DNA from: Akkermansiaceae bacterium
GTDB lineage: Bacteria > Verrucomicrobiota > Verrucomicrobiia > Verrucomicrobiales > Akkermansiaceae
DNA length: 42,716 nt
Reading direction: 5' to 3'
Assembly (NCBI GenBank): GCA_903906515.1
Contig: CAIVKO010000170.1
Coordinates: forward strand, 1 to 42,716
Every line of letters begins with the position of its first letter. Position 1 is the first letter of the stretch. A program made the translations under genes and the position numbers. Of the stretch, positions 7,125 through 16,430 are shown piece after piece. The notes below the pieces were generated by a model, which did not search any database, was not told the origin of the DNA, and saw nothing but the letters and a program-made list of their open reading frames with translations.

Positions 7125-10100
7125 TCACTTGGCATTGAAGATGCGCGATGCGGAGAGGGCGAAATTGTCCGGGTCATACATCGATTCCACCTTGGCGGGT
7201 GGGGCGACCGCCTGGCCGGCAAGGGTGCAGCGGGCGAGGTAGGTGACGGTGTAGGTGCCGCGCCGCCAGATTTCGTTGAAGAAGAACACGGCACGATCAC
7301 TGCGGAGTTCCGAGTGGCTGATGTTCCAATCTTTTTCACTGGTGCGGACGCCCAGCCCGGTGCTCTGCGATTTAAAATCGGAGTTCACGGTTTCAAAAGT
7401 GGCGGGCAAGAGGTCCTCGATCACCATGTAGCGGGTGTCGTCCTTGGGCAGGGTGACGCGCAGCGAAACTCGGATCAGATCACCGACCTTCGGCTCCGTG
7501 AGTGGTGTGGCGCTGCCATCGGCATTGACGCGCTGATAGGTGCGATCGATCGAAAGCCCGTTCTTGGCAACCGGTTGGATCGGTGCTACCGGCGGCTTGG
7601 ATGCGAGGCGGAGGCGGACGAACGCTTGATGATCTCCAGTGATGTTGACCTTGAAATTCGGGCCCAGTTTGAATCCGCGGTTGGCGGTGGGAGAATCCGG
7701 CGAGAGCTGGATGGTCTCGGTGCCTTCGTTGGTTTCAAGTTTCAGGGTAACGGTTTCGCTGCGGTCTTTTTCATGTTCCGCGTAGAGTCCCATGGCGATG
7801 AGCGACCAACCATTGCACCAGGTGGTGCGCCAGTGGCCATAAGGACTGCGGTCCTTGAGCATGCGGTCGAGAGTGGCGGTGGCTTCCGGGCCATTGGGAT
7901 CGATCAAGGTCCACGCGATCAACTCAAGCGCCTTGTCAGGCGTCCATGGCATCCAGTAATCGTCCCGTTGTTGGGTGAACGGCACTTTGGATGTTAGGAT
8001 CTGGCGTGCGGTCTTGAACTTGGCTTTGTCGTCGGCGTCGGCGGCGTCTTTGGCAACGGAGGCGGCAAGCATGGCGCGGGCGGACGGAGTGAGTTCCGCG
8101 ATACGGTCGATCATCGCGCTTTGATAGGCGGACTGGGAATCCCCTGCGAACGAGAGCACGAGCAGTGCGCGGGCGTGAGTTTCCAAGGCAGAGGCGGACT
8201 TGGTATCGGCGATGCCACGCAGGCTCTGGATCAGGTTTTGTTTGAGGGCATCGATGGCGGCATCCGGGACAACGGCACCGGAATTAACTGCCATCATCAG
8301 GCCGAGCCCGGCATAAGGAGTGGCCCAATCGACCGCCTCGGTGCCGCCCGGCCAATAGGTGAATCCACCATTGGAGAGTTGCATCGAAATCAGGCGGTCG
8401 GCACCGGCCTGGATGGCCGACTGCACGCGTTTTTCCGGGATTTTCGCGAAGGCGGGAATCACGTCCTTGAGATCCTCGACGGCGCACCACGGGATAAGCG
8501 AGGAGGTGGTTTGCTCCACGCAGCCGTAAGGATAATGGAGCAGGAAGTCGATGGAACCCGCAGCTTCGACGAGAGGTGAGCGGGCAAACTCGAGGTCGAG
8601 CGTGCCGGAACCATCGAGCAGGGCGGCATCAAGTGCCTTGCGCATGTCGGCGGTTTTCCCGGGTTGGTCGAGTTTCACAAACTTCACCTGACGGATGAGA
8701 GGCATTGGATAGACCACCGCGAAGCGCGTCTCCACGGCGTCGGATAGACGACGGGTGAGCTGGGGTGTTAGGTTTGTATTCATGGAAACCGGGGTGGCTT
8801 TCCATGAGAGAACCGCTTCGCCGGTGGTTTCCGCGAGGGTCGGGAAGACGACGGTGGTCGAGGCACCGGCGGCGAGCTTGATGGTTTGAATCGCCACGCC
8901 GAGAGCGCGACAAACCGGAGTGCCGGGTGCGGAGTGGGCGTTGTATTCAATCTGCCATGTACCTTCGAATTGCGATGCGTTCTGCACCAGGACCTGTGGG
9001 CTCAAGGTATCCGTTTGATTGGCGAAGCGCGGAGCTTTGGGTTCCAGCATCAGGTCTTTTTTTGCAACCATCGCGGTTTCCGCATGACCGAAGCGCGAGG
9101 TTTCGTGATGGGCGATGGCGATGACGCGGTAACGGGTGAGCGTATCCGGCAGCTTGAAAGTATGGGTAAATTTTCCAGAGGCATCCGTGACTAAAGTGGG
9201 GGCCCATGTCGCGCAGGGGTCGAAGTTCTTGCGCATGAGATCGGCAAGCTTGCCGAGATCACCGCCGCCACCAACGAAGAAGCCCTTAATGTTGAAAGAT
9301 TGTTTTTCCGGGTCTTCCGCAATGAAGGACTCGAAGGAGGTGCCGGCATCCACCGTCAGGTTGCGCGGATCATAGAAGTAATCCATTGGCTTGGGTGTCT
9401 CATAGCCCATGACGGCGAGGGTGCCTTCGTCTTCGGCATAAAGCGTGACCTCCGCACCGACGGCGGGTTTACCGTCTGCGAGCTTGACGATTCCTGATAG
9501 AGAAACATCCTCGCCGGGGCGGTAACTTTCCGCAGGAGCGTCCATGGCGACATCAAGTTTGTCCATGCGGTCCTCGACGAGCAGTTCGCAGATCCCGAGG
9601 CGGAGTTGGGGGGCCTTGAACTCGCGGGCCGAGTCGTTGGCGCCTTTCACGATGAGTACTGAAACATAGGCATTGGGAGCGTCGGCATCGGTGAGTGGGA
9701 TATCGATGACCGGCTTGTCCATCTTGAGCGGGACGAGGAACGAGCGAAGAACCTTCTCGCGCTCCACGGTGACGAGAGCGGTGCCTTCGATGGGCGAGAG
9801 CACGAGGACTCTAGCGGTTTCTCCGGGTTTGTAGGATTTCTTTTCGGCAACGAGCTTGATGCGCAAGCCGTCCTCGTATTGCCATGGATACTCGGTGGTG
9901 CCATAGACGTAAAAGTGGGTGACCGTGAGCACCGGGCGTCCTTCGGGGTCGGTGCCGCGCAGGGTGAGGTAGTGAAGTCCGTTGGATTTCGGGGTGAATT
10001 TGAATTCCTGTCCATCCTTGGCGGAGGCCGCCGGATCCAGTGTGATCTCGGTAGTGAGCAAAGTTTCCTCGTTGACGTCGTTGCGGGTGGTGGTGGCTCC

Positions 10101-12902
10101 ATTTTCCGTTTGGGTGCGCACGGCGGAGTTTACATCGCGGGTGACGGTGGCGGTGAGCTTGAGGGGTTTGGTGAACGGCTTTTCTTCCGTATCGATGGCC
10201 ACGATTTTCATCGGGAATTCCTTGCCTACATTCGCAAGGCTGTCGTTGCGGGAAACGCCGACATAGACGGACGACGGATGCACGATGGCGGAAGCACTGG
10301 AGGTGAGCGTCTGATGATTGGCGTCGGTGACTTCCGTGGAAATTTCAACCTCGCGCGGTGACGGAAAATCACTCTGCGGAATTTCCACCGAGAGCGTGGC
10401 GGTGCCATCGGCGGAAAGCTGGGTTTCCCCTTCAATCTGGTTGGTGTGCTCGGTAGAGTTGTCGTCTTCGTCCTTATATCCGAAATAATGGTACCAATAG
10501 CCGTAGTCATAGGTGCGGTGGTTGCCGAAATAGAAATCGCGGAAACGTTCCGGATAGGGATTGCGGGTGGTGATGCGGCTGTATTGTTTCACTTCGCCGG
10601 AGGCGACCGGTTGGCCTTGGTAGTATTTGGCGGTTAGATTTGCGCTCACCGTGGTGGCGCCGATGGCGGGAGCGGAGATTTCCTGGGTGATCTCAAAGGC
10701 ATTGCGGCGGAATTCCTCGACGCGGAGGGGAATCTCGAAGCGGGCATTCGCGATGATGTTCTCGCGCTCGTTCCATGACATTTCCTCCTCAGAGTCCTGC
10801 GAGCCCTCGCCATCTCCGGATTCCTCGGTTTCCTTGGCGGAGGCGAGTTCTTCGGTGAATTCGAGGCGGACCAAATGGGTGCCGGTGGTGGAGGCTGCGA
10901 GTTGGTGGGTGAAATCAAACGAGCCGTTGGCGGACAGGGTCACCGCTTGGGTGAAGATTTCCTTTTCGGTGGGATCGAGGATCACGATGCGTGCCGGGCC
11001 GATTTTTCCGGCTTCGATGGCATTGCCATGGAGGGTACGGATGATGCCTTTGAGGCGGAAGGTCTCACCGGGCCGGTAGAGCGAGCGATCGGTGAAAAGA
11101 AAGGCCTTGCGGGAGGTCTCGGGTTGTTTGTTCCATGAATAACGGACCGGGAAGTGCCAGAGGCCCACGGTTTCCATGGAGCTGTCGAATGCGGTTAGAT
11201 AAGTATCCTCGCCGAGGGACGCCTGGAGATGGCGGGCGTTTTCGAGGCGCGGCAGTGTGGCAAGACCGGAGGCATCCGATGTGGCGGATTGGATCGAGGT
11301 GGCATCTTCTCCGAACAACTCGAATTTCACGCCGGGGAGAGGTGCGCCGGTCTGGCAGGAGAACGCGTAAACGAGCGCCTCCTTGGCATTGACTTTCCAC
11401 GCGAGGCCGATGTCGGTGAGCTGGATAATCGCCTGGGTGATCGGTTTGCCGTCGGTCTCGCTGAGCTTGAGCGGTTTGCCGGTGGCTTCCACGAACAGGA
11501 CTCCGTAGCGCATGTCTTTGGGCAGAAGCTCGTTCCAATCGAAGGTCAGGATCTTGGTGGTGTCGATTGAATTACCGAGCGCAATTTCCTTGTCCTGTAG
11601 CGGTTTTCCGACGACCAGCGAATAGGGAATCGGCGCGGTGTGGTCGATGGATTCTTCGCCCGGGCCATTGCCGGTGAAATTGCGGTATCCTTGAAAAGCG
11701 CGGATCAGATCGGCTCCGGCGAGTTTCTTGATGCGGAGGTGGGTGCTTTCGAGGTTCTGGGTGAAGAGGCGGTATTTGCGATTGCCGTGGGCGAGTTGCC
11801 CGGAATCCTCGGATGGCAGCGCGATGAGGGATTGCAGGTGCTCGAACTTGATTTTTTTTGTTTCCTCGGAGGTCAATGCGAAGCCGGCTTTGGATTGCAG
11901 GTCGCGGTTGACGGTGACTGAATATTGGTCGTTCTCGTTGAGATTGCCGGTGAGCTTGACGATCCTGCCGTCGCTCTCGGCCGTAAGATTTTCCGGGCGC
12001 GGTTCGATGGAAATGGATTTTTCAAGAAAATCGGCGGGCAGTTTTTTCGGAAGAGGTTGGTTGAAACTCAGGGTAATCCAGCGAGGTTGGTCGGCAACGA
12101 TATGCGAAGAGATATCGGTCACGCGGAATGGTTCGATTTTCCCGATCTCGTAGTTCGAGTCCGTGGTGGTGCGGGCGCTGGCTTTTGCGTTTGGCAGCCC
12201 TTTGAGCACGGAAATATTCCATTGCTCGGCGGGCGGCAGCGGGGAAACCGGCGTGGCGATCAGAATGTTGGGAGTTAGCTTGGTCGGAGTGGTGTCGATG
12301 GCGGGCGCATCCTTCCAGCGGGTGGACCAGGGTTTGTAGTTGGTGGCGTAATAACCGGCCCGTTCGAAAGTGGCGCGTTCGAGCTTGGCAGCGATCCGCT
12401 GGCCGTTTTTAGAAACGAACGAGATGAACGCACCCGCCGTGGCGGTATCGATGTCATCGTTGAATGCAATCATCCATTCCGCAGTGGACGGGGAATAATC
12501 GGACGACCAACGGTTCGGCGAGGTGGATGACAGGATCCGGAAACCTTCGGTGGCGAGGCTGATGATTTTCCCTGCGGGAACCGGAGTGGTATCGACGTGC
12601 TTGCGGTTTTTGGGGATTGAAAAGGTATAAGTCGCGCCGATGACAGGAGAAACATCCGGAATGAACTCCGCGATGTTCTGGGCTCTCCATCGCAGCTTGC
12701 CGGGAAGCGCGGGCTGGATGTCCAACCACGTGTTATTCACGGTTTTACCGATTTCAGAAGTTTCGAGCACGGGGAGGTCAAGCACCAGATCGATCTTCGA
12801 TTCGGGGACCAGCAGCGGGGTGGAAACGACGAGCCGTGGTGCGGCTGAGGAGGCCGAAATGACGGCCAGAAACGCCGATGCGGCGAATGCGAATGTTTTC
12901 AT
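7125..12902 (-). CDS. Bacterial alpha-2-macroglobulin family protein
   Basis: A 1925-residue secreted protease-trap protein of the bacterial A2M family, thought to entrap foreign proteases in the periplasm. It starts with a signal peptide (MKTFAFAASAFLAVISASSAA) that lacks a lipobox cysteine, unlike the many lipoprotein members. A series of beta-sandwich macroglobulin domains follows, including the family segments KAFLFTDRSLYRPGE near residue 600 and SYKPGETARVLVLSP near 1020. The thioester motif CVEQ is intact at about residue 1461 within YPYGCVEQTTS, followed by the alpha-helical thioester domain (NGGFTYWPGG) and the C-terminal receptor-like domain. The usual companion pbpC is absent here. 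The gene heads a minus-strand run with rfbB 15 bases downstream. Confidence 0.93.
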   Translation of the reverse strand: MKTFAFAASAFLAVISASSAAPRLVVSTPLLVPESKIDLVLDLPVLETSEIGKTVNNTWLDIQPALPGKLRWRAQNIAEFIPDVSPVIGATYTFSIPKNRKHVDTTPVPAGKIISLATEGFRILSSTSPNRWSSDYSPSTAEWMIAFNDDIDTATAGAFISFVSKNGQRIAAKLERATFERAGYYATNYKPWSTRWKDAPAIDTTPTKLTPNILIATPVSPLPPAEQWNISVLKGLPNAKASARTTTDSNYEIGKIEPFRVTDISSHIVADQPRWITLSFNQPLPKKLPADFLEKSISIEPRPENLTAESDGRIVKLTGNLNENDQYSVTVNRDLQSKAGFALTSEETKKIKFEHLQSLIALPSEDSGQLAHGNRKYRLFTQNLESTHLRIKKLAGADLIRAFQGYRNFTGNGPGEESIDHTAPIPYSLVVGKPLQDKEIALGNSIDTTKILTFDWNELLPKDMRYGVLFVEATGKPLKLSETDGKPITQAIIQLTDIGLAWKVNAKEALVYAFSCQTGAPLPGVKFELFGEDATSIQSATSDASGLATLPRLENARHLQASLGEDTYLTAFDSSMETVGLWHFPVRYSWNKQPETSRKAFLFTDRSLYRPGETFRLKGIIRTLHGNAIEAGKIGPARIVILDPTEKEIFTQAVTLSANGSFDFTHQLAASTTGTHLVRLEFTEELASAKETEESGDGEGSQDSEEEMSWNERENIIANARFEIPLRVEEFRRNAFEITQEISAPAIGATTVSANLTAKYYQGQPVASGEVKQYSRITTRNPYPERFRDFYFGNHRTYDYGYWYHYFGYKDEDDNSTEHTNQIEGETQLSADGTATLSVEIPQSDFPSPREVEISTEVTDANHQTLTSSASAIVHPSSVYVGVSRNDSLANVGKEFPMKIVAIDTEEKPFTKPLKLTATVTRDVNSAVRTQTENGATTTRNDVNEETLLTTEITLDPAASAKDGQEFKFTPKSNGLHYLTLRGTDPEGRPVLTVTHFYVYGTTEYPWQYEDGLRIKLVAEKKSYKPGETARVLVLSPIEGTALVTVEREKVLRSFLVPLKMDKPVIDIPLTDADAPNAYVSVLIVKGANDSAREFKAPQLRLGICELLVEDRMDKLDVAMDAPAESYRPGEDVSLSGIVKLADGKPAVGAEVTLYAEDEGTLAVMGYETPKPMDYFYDPRNLTVDAGTSFESFIAEDPEKQSFNIKGFFVGGGGDLGKLADLMRKNFDPCATWAPTLVTDASGKFTHTFKLPDTLTRYRVIAIAHHETSRFGHAETAMVAKKDLMLEPKAPRFANQTDTLSPQVLVQNASQFEGTWQIEYNAHSAPGTPVCRALGVAIQTIKLAAGASTTVVFPTLAETTGEAVLSWKATPVSMNTNLTPQLTRRLSDAVETRFAVVYPMPLIRQVKFVKLDQPGKTADMRKALDAALLDGSGTLDLEFARSPLVEAAGSIDFLLHYPYGCVEQTTSSLIPWCAVEDLKDVIPAFAKIPEKRVQSAIQAGADRLISMQLSNGGFTYWPGGTEAVDWATPYAGLGLMMAVNSGAVVPDAAIDALKQNLIQSLRGIADTKSASALETHARALLVLSFAGDSQSAYQSAMIDRIAELTPSARAMLAASVAKDAADADDKAKFKTARQILTSKVPFTQQRDDYWMPWTPDKALELIAWTLIDPNGPEATATLDRMLKDRSPYGHWRTTWCNGWSLIAMGLYAEHEKDRSETVTLKLETNEGTETIQLSPDSPTANRGFKLGPNFKVNITGDHQAFVRLRLASKPPVAPIQPVAKNGLSIDRTYQRVNADGSATPLTEPKVGDLIRVSLRVTLPKDDTRYMVIEDLLPATFETVNSDFKSQSTGLGVRTSEKDWNISHSELRSDRAVFFFNEIWRRGTYTVTYLARCTLAGQAVAPPAKVESMYDPDNFALSASRIFNAK

Positions 12903-13222
12903 AGGAGTATGGCCCTTGGCCGTGTGGACTTCTTACACGAATGCGACGGTTATTTCATCTTTTTTTCTAGAAATTTTTCACAACCATCCCAGCGGGCGAA
13001 TTGACGTGGTGTAGTAATACTTTTCGAATTCAGAGAATGATGCCAAATAACTATCAAAGTTATATAAATGACTTACCAGGGTGAAACGATTCCAGAGCTG
13101 ATGAGGCGAAAATCCCAACCGAGAGAAGCAAAATTGGTAGTTGTTTGGATGTCCGGGTTGTGGGTAGCATTGACCCACTTCCACATGCATGCAGCCTGTT
13201 GAAGCCAATTACTCCCCTCAGC
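12903..13222. promoter_or_regulatory. Divergent intergenic region between the macroglobulin gene and the oxygenase operon
   Basis: About 320 AT-richer bases separate two divergently transcribed units and must hold both promoters. A perfect inverted repeat ATAACT-N5-AGTTAT lies at 13047-13063, overlapping a TATATAA run at 13060-13067 that could be part of a -10 region. This is a plausible operator for the downstream operon, but no convincing -35/-10 pair was found. An in-frame TTG at 13145 would add 26 poorly conserved residues and was not used. Confidence 0.4.
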
Positions 13223-15514
13223 ATGAATCCCGATCCAGCCCACGGTGCCGCCGTCATTTCCCGTCCGCCCACCCACCTTGACTACTCTCTCACCGGAGAA
13301 AACGCCACGCGTGCCGTGGAGCGTGGGCTCGCCGAGGCCGAGTGGTATCAGACTCCCGTGCCGCGTGCGCAGCTGCGTGAGCTGCTCGCCCGGCGCGATG
13401 GTCCCGCCATTCGTGACACGTTGCTGTGGTTTGGCCTGCTCGGTTTGAGCGCGTGGGGAGCGATCGCGCTCTGGGGGAGCTGGTGGTTGATTCCACCTTA
13501 TCTGGTGTATGCGGTGTTATATGCCACGGCATCTGATTCCCGTTGGCACGAGGCCGGTCACGGCACCGCCTTCGCCACGGACTGGATGAACAACCTGCTT
13601 TATGAAATCGCATCATTCATGGTGATGCGGGAGTCCGTTGTCTGGCGGTGGAGCCACACCCGCCATCACAGTGATACGATCATCGTCGGGCGCGATCCCG
13701 AGATCCAGGTTGTCCGTCCGCCGGACATTCCCGCGCACATTGCCAGTATTATCGCGATCGGCGTTTACCTCGGGTATTTTCCCAGCATTTTCCGCCATGC
13801 GTTTGGCCGTGTGACGGATGCGGAGCACACCTTCATCCCGGAAAGCGAGTTTCATAAAATCTTCCGCAACGCCCGCATCATCCTTGCGATCTATCTGGTT
13901 GTCATCGCCGGCTCCGTGGCCTTGCAATCGTGGGTTCCTGTGTTCCTCATCATCCTGCCACACTTTTTCGGCACGTGGCTGATGATCGTTCACAACACAC
14001 CGCAGCACGCGGGTCTAGCCGAGAATGTCCTCGATCACCGTCTCAACTGCCGCACGGTCTATATGAATCCAATCAGCAGGTTCATTTATTGGAACATGAA
14101 CTATCATGTCGAGCATCACATGTTTCCGCTGGTACCCTATCATGCGTTGTCGAGGTTGCATGAGTTGATCAAGGATGATTGCCCGCCGCCATATCCGTCG
14201 ATTGCCGCCGCTTGGCGCGAGATCCTTCCCGCCACGCTCCGCCAGGTCAAAGACCCGGCCTATCATGTGAAACGCCCGCTGCCAGAGCCAAAGAAGCGCG
14301 CTTTGGAAAAAGAGGCGTCCCAAGCGAAACCCGATGCCGATGGATGGTTAGAAGTCTGTGCCGCCGCCGATCTCGGATCGGCGGATGTAATCCGCTTCGA
14401 CCACGGCAAGAAAACCTACGCCCTGATCCGTGACGGGGAGGGAAAACTCCATGCCACCGATGGCATCTGCACGCATGGCAACACCCACCTCGCCGACGGA
14501 CTCGTCAAGGGAGGCATCATCGAATGTCCGAAGCACAACGGCCGATTCAATCTAACCGACGGAGCTCCCGCCCGCGCGCCGATCTGTCGCGGCCTGGCCA
14601 CCTATCCATTGGAAGAACGCCAGGGACGTCTCTGGCTCAACATCGCCCGCATTGGCGGGGCGGGAGCCCGTGTGGAAACCACCTATCAACTCCGCGTTGT
14701 CTCCAACCGCAGTGTTTCCACCTTCATCAAGGAACTGGTGCTCGAACCTGTTGATGAGCTGGTGAAAATCACCTTCACGCCAGGTGACTACCTACAATTC
14801 GACATTCCGGCCTATGACGAGATCCGCTTTCGAGATTTCGACATTCCCGAGCCGTACGCCACGGTGTGGGAACGCCAGCATGTGTTTGATCTCACCGCGC
14901 GCAACCCAGAGGGTGGGAGACACAATAACTATTCCATTGCCAGCAACCAGACCACCGAACGCGCCCTGCGTTTCAATGTCCGCATTGCCACCCCGCCGCC
15001 CGGTCAAGATTGTCCGCCTGGCGTCGGGTCGGCCTATGTATTCAACCTCAAACCCGGTGACAAGGTGACCGCGATCGGTCCCTTCGGTGATTTCCATCCG
15101 AAGCCGACCCAGCGTGAGATGGTTTACATCGGTGGAGGTGCCGGGATGGCCCCGCTGCGCGCCCACCTGTCCCATCTGTTGGAAACCGAGAAGACCGCCC
15201 GCCGCGTGAGCTTCTGGTATGGGGCGCGCTCGAAGCAGGAAATTTACTATCAGGACTATTTCACCGGATTGGAGAAAGAGCACCCGAACTTCTCGTTCCA
15301 TCCCGCACTCTCGTCACCCGTGCCTGAGGATGATTGGGCCGGACTCACGGGATTCATCCACGAGGTGGCGCTTGAACAATACCTTGCCGTCCACGAAAAC
15401 CCTGCGGTGGCCGAGTTCTATCTCTGCGGTCCGCCACAGATGATCAAGGCATGCACGAAAATGCTCGCCACCCTCGGCGTGCCCACCCACCAGATCTCCT
15501 ACGACGAATTCTAA
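13223..15514 (+). CDS. Fused desaturase-type oxygenase, Rieske ferredoxin and NqrF-like reductase
   Basis: A 763-residue three-part enzyme. Residues 1-350 are a membrane fatty-acid-desaturase/hydroxylase domain with hydrophobic stretches near 65-105, 172-190 and 218-256, and the three histidine boxes HEAGH (109-113), HTRHH (145-149) and HVEHH (295-299) that bind a di-iron centre. Residues 375-475 are a Rieske domain with C416-x-H418 and C435-x2-H438. Residues 485-763 match the FAD/NADH part of NqrF, with NNYSIAS (568-574), GGGAGMAP (637-644) and CGPP (735-738), but without NqrF's own ferredoxin. Electrons can thus pass NADH to FAD to Rieske cluster to di-iron site within one chain. The desaturase and Rieske parts resemble MocD and MocE of rhizopine catabolism. 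The substrate is unknown. It leads a three-gene operon with 11- and 5-base gaps. Confidence 0.88.
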   Translation: MNPDPAHGAAVISRPPTHLDYSLTGENATRAVERGLAEAEWYQTPVPRAQLRELLARRDGPAIRDTLLWFGLLGLSAWGAIALWGSWWLIPPYLVYAVLYATASDSRWHEAGHGTAFATDWMNNLLYEIASFMVMRESVVWRWSHTRHHSDTIIVGRDPEIQVVRPPDIPAHIASIIAIGVYLGYFPSIFRHAFGRVTDAEHTFIPESEFHKIFRNARIILAIYLVVIAGSVALQSWVPVFLIILPHFFGTWLMIVHNTPQHAGLAENVLDHRLNCRTVYMNPISRFIYWNMNYHVEHHMFPLVPYHALSRLHELIKDDCPPPYPSIAAAWREILPATLRQVKDPAYHVKRPLPEPKKRALEKEASQAKPDADGWLEVCAAADLGSADVIRFDHGKKTYALIRDGEGKLHATDGICTHGNTHLADGLVKGGIIECPKHNGRFNLTDGAPARAPICRGLATYPLEERQGRLWLNIARIGGAGARVETTYQLRVVSNRSVSTFIKELVLEPVDELVKITFTPGDYLQFDIPAYDEIRFRDFDIPEPYATVWERQHVFDLTARNPEGGRHNNYSIASNQTTERALRFNVRIATPPPGQDCPPGVGSAYVFNLKPGDKVTAIGPFGDFHPKPTQREMVYIGGGAGMAPLRAHLSHLLETEKTARRVSFWYGARSKQEIYYQDYFTGLEKEHPNFSFHPALSSPVPEDDWAGLTGFIHEVALEQYLAVHENPAVAEFYLCGPPQMIKACTKMLATLGVPTHQISYDEF

Positions 15515-15525
15515 CACAAAACACC

Positions 15526-16425
15526 ATGTATTACAACGACCAATCCAGCGACGCGCCAAAAATCCGCGTTTACCTCAACCTTGACAACCTCCTCGATCTC
15601 CGTGCCGGATCCAACGGCCCGGCGGTCGATGCTCCGGACCTTGACGCGCGTCTTGCCGCCGATGGCTTCGAAGGTGTGCAATTCACCAATGAAGCTCCGC
15701 CACTGGTGGGTTTCAGCCTGCCGTATTGCGGACTGGATCGCATCAATATTCCCGCCGAAGCGGACCCGATCGTGGCCAAGCATCTTGCCCGCGGTGATCA
15801 ATGTCTCACCGTGCATGCCGGTTGGGGGATTGAGGATGACGCGGAGGTGTTCCGGCTTGTCGAGGCCATCCTCAAGGCCTCGAAAAAGCACAGCTTGCCC
15901 GTGTTCATCGAGACCCATCGGTCTACGATCACGCAGGACATGTGGCGGACCGTTGCAATCACGAAGGAGTTTCCCGAAGTGCTCTTCAATGGCGACTTCA
16001 GCCACTTCTATTGCGGCCAGGAAATGGTCTATGGCGGCATTGAAATGAAACTGGATTTCATGGCCCCCATCTTCGAGCGCGTGGGTTTCATTCACGGGCG
16101 CATCGCCAGCTCCGGCGGCATGCAGGTGCCCATCGATGCGCTCACCGGCACCCCGCGCATGGCCCATGGTGCGAATGACTATCTGGCGCATTTCCGGCAA
16201 ATGTGGACACTGGCCATGAGCGGTTTCCTGCGCAATGCCGGAACCGGCGATGTGTTGATTTTCGCCCCCGAGCTTTTGTCCGGAATGTATTATTACGCCC
16301 GCCTTTTCCCTGATGCAACCGGCAAGCTCATCGAGGAATCCGACCGCTACGCCGAGGCGCTGCTCTATCGGGATCTCGCCCGTGAATGCTTTGAAACCGC
16401 CCGGTTAAGTATTTCTAACAAATAA
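15526..16425 (+). CDS. Xylose-isomerase-like TIM-barrel protein
   Basis: A 299-residue soluble protein of the AP-endonuclease-2/xylose-isomerase-like TIM-barrel superfamily, which includes sugar isomerases and epimerases and the inositol enzymes IolE/IolI and MocC. Candidate metal ligands are E129 (VFIETH), D157 and H160 (NGDFSH), H190 (FIHGR) and a late Glu in FAPELL near 253. There is no signal peptide, so it acts in the cytoplasm. The start is the ATG at 15526, eleven bases after the oxygenase stop; an upstream ATG at 15451 would overlap that gene. A URO-D-like gene follows after five bases. The context suggests it acts on a sugar or polyol product of the oxygenase, but no specific reaction can be assigned. 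Confidence 0.7.
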   Translation: MYYNDQSSDAPKIRVYLNLDNLLDLRAGSNGPAVDAPDLDARLAADGFEGVQFTNEAPPLVGFSLPYCGLDRINIPAEADPIVAKHLARGDQCLTVHAGWGIEDDAEVFRLVEAILKASKKHSLPVFIETHRSTITQDMWRTVAITKEFPEVLFNGDFSHFYCGQEMVYGGIEMKLDFMAPIFERVGFIHGRIASSGGMQVPIDALTGTPRMAHGANDYLAHFRQMWTLAMSGFLRNAGTGDVLIFAPELLSGMYYYARLFPDATGKLIEESDRYAEALLYRDLARECFETARLSISNK

Positions 16426-16430
16426 ATCAC

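Noticed and set aside
13145..13222. Upstream TTG start for the oxygenase fusion
   Set aside because: The 26 added residues have no family support and the region is needed for regulation; ATG at 13223 is better placed.
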